Below are positions 1-4,790 of a stretch of DNA of 7,256 nt, one piece after another. The position numbers were made by a program, and so were the translations under genes. The stretch spans positions 1-7,256 of the forward strand of contig CAITQY010000082.1 of the NCBI GenBank assembly GCA_903894655.1. Reading direction: 5' to 3'. Each line of letters starts with the position of its first letter. The first letter of the stretch is position 1. The DNA is from an uncultured Gemmatimonadota bacterium. Its GTDB lineage: Bacteria; Gemmatimonadota; Gemmatimonadetes; Gemmatimonadales; Gemmatimonadaceae. The notes under the pieces are model-generated. The model made no database searches, was not told where the DNA came from, and was given only the letters and a program-made list of their open reading frames with translations.

Positions 1-24
1 AGGCACGCCGCCGCCGCGGACCAA
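1..24 (-). CDS. Possible 5' end of a minus-strand gene cut by the window edge
   Basis: Reading leftward on the minus strand, a TTG at 24-22 is preceded by GGGGGGAG (33-40) with 8 nt between them, which is near-ideal Shine-Dalgarno spacing. Eight codons follow without a stop (M V R G G G V P). This is too short for any functional call. It would lie about 190 nt downstream of the dehydratase stop, in the same direction, behind the structured element at 58-159. It could equally be non-coding GC-rich DNA, or the true start could be the GTG at 6-4 or lie outside the window. Confidence 0.25.
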
Positions 25-57
25 GCCCTGTGCTCCCCCCGCCCACCGGTAGGTCGG

Positions 58-159
58 CGATGCATCTCCCTGCAGCCGCCTCTGCGGGCGGCCGCACCTC
101 ACTCGCTCGGCGAACCCAAGCGTCCCGCCCGCAGGAAGCGGAGAAAGGGAGGTGCATCG
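58..159. repeat. Nested long inverted repeat, candidate structured leader RNA
   Basis: The outer arms at 58-71 and 146-159 are 14 nt long with one imperfect position (65/152), which is U-G if transcribed on plus and A-C on minus. The inner arms at 82-91 and 125-134 (CTGCGGGCGG with CCGCCCGCAG) are a perfect 10-bp stem. Between the two stems CCGC (76-79) can pair with GCGG (138-141), leaving small internal loops. The apical part holds a further 7-bp hairpin, arms 104-110 and 116-122, with one position that is G-U on minus and C-A on plus. The result is an almost continuous rod of about 100 nt. It lies between the dehydratase stop and a possible minus-strand start at 24, so a 5' leader of that next gene is the simplest idea. 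The wobble evidence conflicts, so the strand is unresolved. I do not recognise a known riboswitch, SRP RNA or 6S RNA. Confidence 0.5.
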
Positions 160-167
160 ACGACCAT
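99..167 (-). CDS. Possible leader-peptide ORF inside the structured region
   Basis: A minus-strand ATG (167-165) opens a 22-codon reading frame ending at TGA (101-99). The peptide is MVVDAPPFL followed by RFLRAGRLGSPSE. It spans one whole side of the nested inverted repeat, which is how attenuator leader peptides are usually placed. AGG lies only 2 nt before the ATG, so the ribosome site is weak. There is no run of a single regulatory amino acid, although Leu and Arg recur. It may be chance. Confidence 0.12.
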   Translation of the reverse strand: MVVDAPPFLRFLRAGRLGSPSE

Positions 168-183
168 CACCTATCCGGAAGCA

Positions 184-215
184 CACCAACTCAACACCAC
201 CAACTCAAAACTCAA
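184..215. repeat. Short AACTCAA direct repeats at the dehydratase stop
   Basis: AACTCAA occurs three times, at 188-194, 202-208 and 209-215. The first two lie in identical 11-mers (CACCAACTCAA) 14 bp apart. The stretch is A/C-rich on plus, unlike the surrounding GC-rich DNA, and the third copy overlaps the dehydratase stop codon (214-212). On the minus strand it contains TTGAGT hexamers that could serve as a -35 for a leader transcript running left, but no convincing -10 was found. Confidence 0.4.
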
Positions 216-1189
216 TACGGCGTGCCCCCGGACAACACCGTAACAGCGCGAGACGCGTCGAGATTGCCCCCGCACAGGATGATGCCCACCGTGCGCCCCG
301 CCAGCCGAGGGGCCAACGCATGCAGCCCCGCCAGTCCGGTCGCCCCGGCACCCTCGGCCAGATTGTGCGTGATCCGCCACAGATCGCGGACACCCTGTGC
401 AATGGCCGCCTCCTCCACCAGCACGAACCCGGCCAGTCCGTCGCGTAGGGCCGCGAACGTCAGGTCGTACGTCGCGCCGGTTGCGATCCCCTCGGCGAAC
501 GTCTGCACCGATGCGCCCGCGCGCGGCGCGCCGTCGTGCCACGCGTCGTGCTGCGCCGATGCGCCGACGCTCTGCACCGCGTACACCTCGAGCGTCGGCT
601 TCATCGCATCGCGCACCACCGCCGCACCAACGGCCTGCGAACCGCCGCCCAAGGCGATAATCACCGCCTCCACGTCCGGTGCCTGCTCCAGGAACTCCGC
701 CGTCATCGTGCCCGCGCCGGCGATCACCTCGCGGTGGTTCGTCGAGTGCACCAACGTCTTGCCATCGCGATCAGCCAGCGTACGACAGGCGGCGATCGTC
801 TCGTCGTACCGGTCGCCCACCTCGAGCACGGTCGCCCCCAGCCCGCGGATGGCGGCGCTCTTCTCCGGATTATTGCCGCGCGGCACGCAGATCGTGACCG
901 ACACGCCGCGCTGCGCCCCCGACCATGCCAGTCCAAGGCCATGGTTGCCCGTGGAGGCGGCGATTACGCCGCGGGCCACCTCGTCGTCGGTGAGCGCCGT
1001 GATCGACGACGTCCCGTTGCGCACCTTAAAGCTGCCGGTGGGCAGATGGTTCTCATGCTTGACGAGTACGCGGATGCCGTGCCCGACCAGCTCGTCCAGC
1101 GGCGGATAATGCCGGACCGGGGACGGGTCCAGATACGGGCGCAGCCGAGCGCGCGCCGCGACGACGTCGTCGAAGGAGATAGGGTACAT
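212..1189 (-). CDS. PLP-dependent threonine/serine dehydratase-like enzyme (fold type II)
   Basis: The 325-residue protein belongs to the tryptophan-synthase-beta-like PLP superfamily, which includes catabolic threonine ammonia-lyase, serine racemase and hydroxyaspartate dehydratases. These enzymes eliminate water and ammonia from hydroxy amino acids in the cytoplasm. Visible motifs are TGSFKVRNG with the Schiff-base lysine K55, the substrate-carboxylate loop STGNHG (79-84), GAGTM (158-162), a glycine-rich phosphate loop GGGS (181-184) and a C-terminal CGGN motif. The length fits single-domain members, and there is no ACT regulatory domain, so feedback inhibition by isoleucine is unlikely. 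The phosphate loop reads GGGSQAVG rather than the usual GGGGL/M type, so the exact substrate is uncertain. The start at MYPISFDDV is chosen because family homology begins there. The frame stays open another 216 codons upstream, but only antisense to hslV. The start codon lies 9 bp from the divergent hslV start. Confidence 0.85.
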   Translation of the reverse strand: MYPISFDDVVAARARLRPYLDPSPVRHYPPLDELVGHGIRVLVKHENHLPTGSFKVRNGTSSITALTDDEVARGVIAASTGNHGLGLAWSGAQRGVSVTICVPRGNNPEKSAAIRGLGATVLEVGDRYDETIAACRTLADRDGKTLVHSTNHREVIAGAGTMTAEFLEQAPDVEAVIIALGGGSQAVGAAVVRDAMKPTLEVYAVQSVGASAQHDAWHDGAPRAGASVQTFAEGIATGATYDLTFAALRDGLAGFVLVEEAAIAQGVRDLWRITHNLAEGAGATGLAGLHALAPRLAGRTVGIILCGGNLDASRAVTVLSGGTPY

Positions 1190-1190
1190 T
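1185..1190 (+). promoter_or_regulatory. Candidate -10 element of hslV (near-leaderless transcript)
   Basis: TACATT matches the TATAAT consensus at 4 of 6 positions and ends 8 nt before the hslV ATG. A transcript initiated at the usual distance would therefore begin at or within a base or two of the start codon. No convincing -35 lies 16-18 bp upstream. The nearest purine-rich tract (AAGGAG, 1173-1178) is 20 nt from the ATG, too far for a normal ribosome site. The element overlaps the dehydratase start codon. I saw no CIRCE inverted repeat or clear sigma-32-type promoter here, so heat control would have to act otherwise. Confidence 0.3.
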
Positions 1191-1195
1191 CCTGA

Positions 1196-1224
1196 AATAT
1201 GCCTCTCCCAATCATCCGTGCCAC
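1196..1224 (-). promoter_or_regulatory. Candidate promoter of the dehydratase gene, inside hslV
   Basis: On the minus strand GTGGCA (1224-1219) and CATATT (1201-1196) each match 4 of 6 consensus bases and are separated by 17 bp. The -10 ends 6 nt before the dehydratase ATG, so transcription from it would give an almost leaderless message. The whole element lies within the first nine codons of hslV. A purine tract, GGGAGAGG, at 1209-1202 would be 12 nt from the ATG if transcription started further upstream. Confidence 0.3.
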
Positions 1225-1744
1225 CACCATCCTGGCCGTTCGACGCGACGGGCGCGTGGCCATCGGCGGCGACGGTCAGGTCTCCGTGGGCGACACCATC
1301 GCCAAGTCTCTGGCGGTGAAGGTTCGTCCCCTCAAAGGGGGACGCGTGATCGCCGGGTTCGCCGGCTCCGTGGCCGACGCCATCACGCTCTTCGAGAAGT
1401 TCGAGGAGAAGCTCGATCGCTTCCCCGGAAACCTCCCCAAGGCTGCCGTCGAACTGGCCAAGGAGTGGCGCAGCGATCGCGTGCTCCGTCGTCTCGAAGC
1501 CATGCTGATCGTGACGGACGTCAATCACGGCTTCATGCTGAGCGGCAACGGCGAACTCATCGAACCCGACGACGGCATTCTCGCCATCGGGTCGGGTGGT
1601 GCCTATGCGCAGGCCGCCGCCCGCGCCCTCGTGCGCGAGACCACGCTCTCCCCAGCCGAGATCGTGAAGAAGGCCCTCACGATCGCCGGCGAGATCTGCA
1701 TTTACACGAACACGAACATCACGGTCCTCGAACCTACCGCGTAA
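1199..1744 (+). CDS. hslV: HslV, proteolytic core of the HslVU protease
   Basis: HslV is the N-terminal-threonine peptidase that forms a double hexameric ring and degrades cytoplasmic proteins fed to it by the HslU ATPase. The 181-residue protein aligns with the family throughout. Taking T9 (in RATTILAVRR) as the mature Thr1, family active-site positions fall exactly in place: D25 (D17), K41 (K33) and S132 in GSGG (S124). Other family blocks are GGDGQ (23-27), IAGFAGS (51-57), AVELAKEW (83-90) and ICIYTN near the C-terminus. The catalytic Thr follows an 8-residue leader, MPLPIIRA, so maturation needs more than removal of Met. The start at 1199 is the only sensible one in frame. No Shine-Dalgarno lies at normal distance. 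hslU follows after 76 bp. Confidence 0.97.
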   Translation: MPLPIIRATTILAVRRDGRVAIGGDGQVSVGDTIAKSLAVKVRPLKGGRVIAGFAGSVADAITLFEKFEEKLDRFPGNLPKAAVELAKEWRSDRVLRRLEAMLIVTDVNHGFMLSGNGELIEPDDGILAIGSGGAYAQAAARALVRETTLSPAEIVKKALTIAGEICIYTNTNITVLEPTA

Positions 1745-1768
1745 GCGGTCGCGGCCGCAGGCGGTCAA

Positions 1769-1783
1769 CTCGGCGACGCCGAG
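1769..1783 (+). other. Small perfect hairpin in the hslV-hslU gap
   Basis: CTCGGC (1769-1774) and GCCGAG (1778-1783) form a 6-bp stem with a 3-nt GAC loop. No T-run follows, so it is not a convincing intrinsic terminator. It may stabilise the hslV message or mark an RNA processing site between the two cistrons. Confidence 0.4.
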
Positions 1784-1788
1784 ACATC

Positions 1789-1820
1789 CCCGAAAGCTAG
1801 ACCGACCGTTAGCGTTCGGG
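1789..1820 (+). promoter_or_regulatory. Hairpin abutting the hslU start codon, candidate RNA thermometer
   Basis: CCCGAA (1789-1794) pairs with TTCGGG (1815-1820), and after a single A/G mismatch (1795/1814) GCTA (1796-1799) pairs with TAGC (1810-1813). This closes a 10-nt loop. The 3' arm ends on the base immediately before the hslU ATG, so the fold covers the whole ribosome-binding region. No Shine-Dalgarno is visible there. A mismatched, moderately stable stem over the start of a heat-shock gene is what an RNA thermometer would look like. Coupling to hslV translation or chance are alternatives. Confidence 0.4.
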
Positions 1821-3215
1821 ATGCCCTCTCCTCGCACTCAGCAGGCCATCGCTCGGCTCGCCGACCTCACGCCGCGGCAGATCGTGGCGGAGCTCGATCG
1901 CTACATCGTTGGCCAGGCCGACGCCAAGAAGTCCGTCGCGATCGCGCTGCGCAATCGGTGGCGCCGTCAGCGGGCGCCGGAAGCGATCCGCGAGGAGATC
2001 TCCCCCAACAACATCATCCTCATCGGCCCCACCGGCGTGGGGAAAACCGAGATCGCGCGCCGTCTGGCCAAGCTGTCGGGAGCGCCGTTCGCCAAGGTAG
2101 AGGCCTCGAAGTTCACCGAGGTGGGCTACGTGGGCCGTGACGTCGAATCCATGGTGCGCGATCTCATTGAGAACGCCATCGACATGGTCCGCACCGAGCG
2201 CGAATCGGAAATCGAAGATCTCGCCAACGAAAAGGTCGACGAGCGCCTGCTCGATCTGCTGCTGCCGGTGCCGCCGGTGGCGACCGGTGATGCGCCGGAG
2301 GTGAAGGCCGAGCACGACGCCGCACTGGAGCGTCACAAGCGCACGCGTGACAAGCTGCGCCTGTTGCTGCTGGACGGTCAGCTCGATGGCCGCGAAGTGG
2401 AGCTCGAGGTGACGCAGTCGGGCCCCGGCATGCCCGGCATGGTGACCCCCGGCGGCAACGAGGGCATGGAGAGCGTGGCCGAGTGGTTCCGCGACATGAT
2501 GCCGAAGAAAAAGAAGCGCCGCACCGTCAAGGTGAGCGAGGCGCGTCGCATCTTGATGGACGAGGAGCTCGAGAAGTTGATCGACCTTGATGACATCACC
2601 GAAGATGCGCTCGAACGCACCGAAGCGATGGGCATCATCTTTCTCGACGAAATCGACAAGATCGCCGGTGAGCGGGGGCAGGGCGGTGGCCCCGATGTGT
2701 CACGCGAAGGGGTGCAGCGCGATCTGCTGCCCATCGTGGAAGGGTCGAACGTGCAAACGAAGTACGGAATGGTGAAAACCGATCACATCCTGTTCATCGC
2801 TGCCGGCGCGTTTCACGTGTCGAAGCCCAGCGATCTCATTCCCGAGCTGCAGGGCCGCTTCCCGATTCGCGTGGAGCTCAAGCCGCTCACCGAACAGGAC
2901 TTCGTGCGCATCATGACGGAGCCTGAGAACGCACTCACCAAGCAGTACGCCGCCCTGGTCGAAGCCGAGGGGGCGTCACTCGAGTTCAAGGAAGACGGCA
3001 TCGCTGAGTTGGCGCGCGTGGCCACCCGGGTGAACGAGCGCATGGAGAACATCGGCGCGCGCCGGCTGCACACGGTGATGACCACGCTGCTGGAAGACGT
3101 GCTCTTCGAGTTGCCGGACCGCGGGAAGGATGCGGTAATCGTGGACGCCGAGATGGTGCGGGATCGGCTCAAGTCGATCAGCGAGGATGAGGACCTCCGG
3201 AAGTACATCCTCTAG
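1821..3215 (+). CDS. hslU: HslU, AAA+ unfoldase of the HslVU protease
   Basis: HslU is the hexameric ATPase that unfolds substrates, threads them into HslV and allosterically activates it. The 464-residue protein is complete. In order it shows the N-terminal YIVGQ block (28-32), Walker A GPTGVGKT (69-76), pore loop GYVG (102-105), and a charged intermediate (I) domain from about 110 to 240 with a KKKKRR stretch. Then come Walker B FLDEID (274-279), GRFPIRVEL with the arginine-finger region (345-353), sensor-2 GARRLHTV (412-419) and the C-terminal tail KYIL that inserts between HslV subunits. It is about 20 residues longer than the E. coli protein, most likely in the I domain. The ATG at 1821 follows a hairpin directly and has no recognisable Shine-Dalgarno. 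The 76-bp gap implies co-transcription with hslV. Confidence 0.97.
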   Translation: MPSPRTQQAIARLADLTPRQIVAELDRYIVGQADAKKSVAIALRNRWRRQRAPEAIREEISPNNIILIGPTGVGKTEIARRLAKLSGAPFAKVEASKFTEVGYVGRDVESMVRDLIENAIDMVRTERESEIEDLANEKVDERLLDLLLPVPPVATGDAPEVKAEHDAALERHKRTRDKLRLLLLDGQLDGREVELEVTQSGPGMPGMVTPGGNEGMESVAEWFRDMMPKKKKRRTVKVSEARRILMDEELEKLIDLDDITEDALERTEAMGIIFLDEIDKIAGERGQGGGPDVSREGVQRDLLPIVEGSNVQTKYGMVKTDHILFIAAGAFHVSKPSDLIPELQGRFPIRVELKPLTEQDFVRIMTEPENALTKQYAALVEAEGASLEFKEDGIAELARVATRVNERMENIGARRLHTVMTTLLEDVLFELPDRGKDAVIVDAEMVRDRLKSISEDEDLRKYIL

Positions 3216-3226
3216 CCCGACGGCGG

Positions 3227-3261
3227 CGTGTGCGGCCGAAGGCTTGGTCCCGCCGCATGTG
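3227..3261 (+). other. Stem-loop in the hslU-argF gap
   Basis: TGCGGC (3231-3236) pairs with GCCGCA (3252-3257). G-U pairs extend the stem outward to about 3227 and 3261, enclosing a 15-nt loop. It fills most of the 64-bp gap and has no T-tract, so it is not a standard terminator. It could be a processing or stability element between cistrons. In GC-rich DNA such stems also arise by chance. Confidence 0.3.
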
Positions 3262-3279
3262 CGCAATAACTTTCCACGG

Positions 3280-4206
3280 ATGCCGCATAACCCTCCGCCG
3301 CATCGCGATTTCCTGAACATCGCCGACTTCTCCCCTGCGGAGACGTTCGCCCTGCTCGATCTGGCCGAGCGTATGCGCACCGGCGCCTACGACCGCAAGC
3401 CGTTGTTGGGCAAGGCGTTGGCCATGATTTTCATGAAGTCCTCCACGCGCACCCGCGTCTCCTTCGAGGTCGGGGTCACCCAGCTGGGTGGTACCGCGCA
3501 CTTTCTCTCGCCCCGCGATGTCCAGCTGGGTCGTGGCGAGCCGATTGCCGATACGGCCCGGGTGCTCGACCGCTACGTCCACGGGATCATGATCCGGACC
3601 TTCGCGCACGCCGACGTGGAAACGTTGGCCGAGTACGCCAAGGTGCCCATCATCAACGGTCTCACCGACCTGTCGCATCCCTGCCAGATTCTGGCCGACG
3701 TGCTCACGATTCAGCAGCATCTCGGCGACATCCGCGGGAAGACGGTCGCCTGGATCGGTGACGGCAACAATATGGCTAACTCGTGGATTGAAGCGGCCGC
3801 GCATCTGGGCTTCACCCTCAGGCTGGCATGTCCCGAGGGGTACGACCCCGACGACACGTTCCTGAGCGCCGGCTTGGCGTCGGGGATGGTGCAGTTACTG
3901 CGGGACCCCCGTGAGGCCGTGGCCGGCGCCGACGTCGTCACTACCGATGTGTGGGCCTCCATGGGGCAGGAGGAAGAACAGGCCAAGCGCGCGCTCGCGT
4001 TCGCTCTCTATCAAGTCGACGCCCCGCTCATGGCGCTCGCCGCACCGCACGCGATCTTCCTGCACTGTCTGCCGGCGCTCCGCGGCGAAGAAGTCACCGC
4101 CGACGTGCTCGATGGACCGCAAAGCGTGGTGTGGGACGAGGCCGAGAATCGCCTCCATATTCAAAAAGCAATCATGGCCGCGCTGATGGGGAACGAAGCG
4201 CTCTAA
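3280..4206 (+). CDS. argF: Ornithine carbamoyltransferase
   Basis: This enzyme transfers the carbamoyl group from carbamoyl phosphate to ornithine, giving citrulline in cytoplasmic arginine biosynthesis. The 308-residue protein has the carbamoyl-phosphate motif STRTR (55-59), HPCQ (133-136), the ornithine-side loop DVWASMG (223-229) and HCLP (262-265). SMG and HCLP indicate ornithine rather than aspartate or N-acetylornithine as acceptor. The length is typical. The ATG at 3280 is preferred because homology begins soon after it (DFLNIADFS). An in-frame GTG at 3259 and an ATG at 3187 inside hslU would add residues unlike the family. No clear Shine-Dalgarno precedes it. It lies 64 bp after hslU, without other arg genes nearby, so it may be a scattered arginine gene. 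An anabolic role is inferred, because no arcA or arcC partner is visible. Confidence 0.95.
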   Translation: MPHNPPPHRDFLNIADFSPAETFALLDLAERMRTGAYDRKPLLGKALAMIFMKSSTRTRVSFEVGVTQLGGTAHFLSPRDVQLGRGEPIADTARVLDRYVHGIMIRTFAHADVETLAEYAKVPIINGLTDLSHPCQILADVLTIQQHLGDIRGKTVAWIGDGNNMANSWIEAAAHLGFTLRLACPEGYDPDDTFLSAGLASGMVQLLRDPREAVAGADVVTTDVWASMGQEEEQAKRALAFALYQVDAPLMALAAPHAIFLHCLPALRGEEVTADVLDGPQSVVWDEAENRLHIQKAIMAALMGNEAL

Positions 4207-4223
4207 TCCGGAATTCACCCGCT

Positions 4224-4682
4224 ATGCCAATCGCCGAAGGAACACCCGCCCCCGACTTCACACTTCCCACCGATGCGGGCGACACGCTCACGCTGTCGTC
4301 GCTACGTGGTCAGTGGGTCGTGCTCTTTGCCTATCCGAAGGACGACACCCCCGGCTGCACCGTGGAAGCCTGCGAGTTCCGCGATGCGCTCCCGCAGTTC
4401 GATGCATCGAAGGCCGTCATTCTCGGGATCAGCCCCGACTCCGCGAAGTCACACCTGAAGTTCAAGGCCAAGTTCGAACTTCCGTACACGCTGCTCGCCG
4501 ACGAAGAGAAGACCGTGTTGCAGGCGTACGACGTGTGGAAGGAGAAGTCCATGTACGGCAAGACGTACATGGGGGTGGAACGCACCACCTTCCTGATCGA
4601 CCCCACGGGGCAGATCGCCAAGGTCTTCACCAAGGTCAAGCCCGCCGGCCACGCGGCCGAGGTTATGGCCGCGATCGCCTGA
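4224..4682 (+). CDS. bcp: Peroxiredoxin, Bcp/PrxQ type
   Basis: This is a thiol peroxidase that reduces hydrogen peroxide and organic hydroperoxides in the cytoplasm using thioredoxin or a similar donor. The 152-residue protein carries the peroxiredoxin motif P38-x3-T42-x2-C45 (in YPKDDTPGCT) and the conserved active-site arginine R120 in GVERTTFLID. C45 is the peroxidatic cysteine. C50, five residues on, is the resolving cysteine position of atypical two-Cys Bcp/PrxQ enzymes, so an intramolecular disulfide is expected. There is no signal peptide. The ATG is 17 bp after argF, with only a weak GGA 11 nt upstream, suggesting the same transcript. Length and motifs are standard. Confidence 0.95.
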   Translation: MPIAEGTPAPDFTLPTDAGDTLTLSSLRGQWVVLFAYPKDDTPGCTVEACEFRDALPQFDASKAVILGISPDSAKSHLKFKAKFELPYTLLADEEKTVLQAYDVWKEKSMYGKTYMGVERTTFLIDPTGQIAKVFTKVKPAGHAAEVMAAIA

Positions 4683-4706
4683 GTTCTGCTGGAATGACTG
4701 TCAGCG

Positions 4707-4722
4707 TGGCAATTCGCTGGCA
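4707..4722 (+). promoter_or_regulatory. Sigma-54-like -24/-12 promoter upstream of gcvT
   Basis: The 16-mer TGGCAATTCGCTGGCA has GG at 4708-4709 and GC at 4720-4721, exactly 10 nt apart as sigma-54 promoters require. It matches the TGGCA block fully and the TTGCA block at 4 of 5 positions. Transcription would start near 4733, about 58 nt before the gcvT ATG. The next gene after gcvT encodes a sigma-54 activator, which makes the match more credible. No rpoN gene is in the window, and the site overlaps a palindrome that could explain the TGGCA repeats another way. Confidence 0.4.
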
Positions 4723-4733
4723 GGTTCCTGCCA
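4718..4733 (+). promoter_or_regulatory. Palindrome overlapping the putative -12 element, possible operator
   Basis: TGGCAGG (4718-4724) and CCTGCCA (4727-4733) form a perfect 7-bp inverted repeat around TT. A further TGGCA lies at 4707, exactly 11 bp (about one helical turn) before the left half-site. GTGGCA (4706-4711) can also pair with TGCCAC (4729-4734), so two alternative stems exist. It lacks a following T-run and so is not a good intrinsic terminator for the upstream genes. A dimeric regulator binding site is the likeliest reading. Confidence 0.45.
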
Positions 4734-4790
4734 CAGTGGTCATGTTACAGGGCGCGGCCGCTCCGGTCGCGTCCTGCTTCTTTTCGAGAC

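Noticed and set aside
58..159. SRP RNA, tRNA or c-di-AMP riboswitch
   Set aside because: There is no GGAAGGAAGCA-type SRP tetraloop region, no TTCRA T-loop or cloverleaf, and the GCGAACCC segment is not in the order seen in c-di-AMP riboswitches.
1..160. T-box riboswitch on the minus strand (AGGGCTTGGTCCGCGG at 14-29 resembles the T-box sequence, with 58-159 as Stem I)
   Set aside because: The T-box core is interrupted by extra bases and lacks the A before CCGCG. I see no AGTA/GAA specifier-loop motif or matching antiterminator partner before the window edge.
30..1109. Long plus-strand open frame opposite the dehydratase
   Set aside because: It is an Arg/Pro/Ala/Ser-rich antisense product typical of GC-rich shadow frames. 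The minus strand has all the PLP-enzyme motifs.
1325..1344. Perfect 7-bp stem (CGTCCCC/GGGGACG) inside hslV
   Set aside because: It is explained by codons for V-R-P-L-K-G-G-R in a conserved protein. No independent sign of an RNA function.
1190..1837. The dehydratase frame stays open upstream for another 216 codons across hslV on the minus strand
   Set aside because: The extension is antisense to an unmistakable HslV, has no family similarity and would make a 541-residue protein. Homology starts at MYPISFDDV.
3187..3279. Longer argF start overlapping the hslU 3' end
   Set aside because: The extra 31 residues are low-complexity and are the out-of-frame reading of hslU and the gap. Family similarity begins just after the ATG at 3280.
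4683..4790. Intrinsic terminator after bcp
   Set aside because: The palindrome at 4718-4733 is not followed by a T-run, and the TTCTTTT at 4778-4784 lies too far away.
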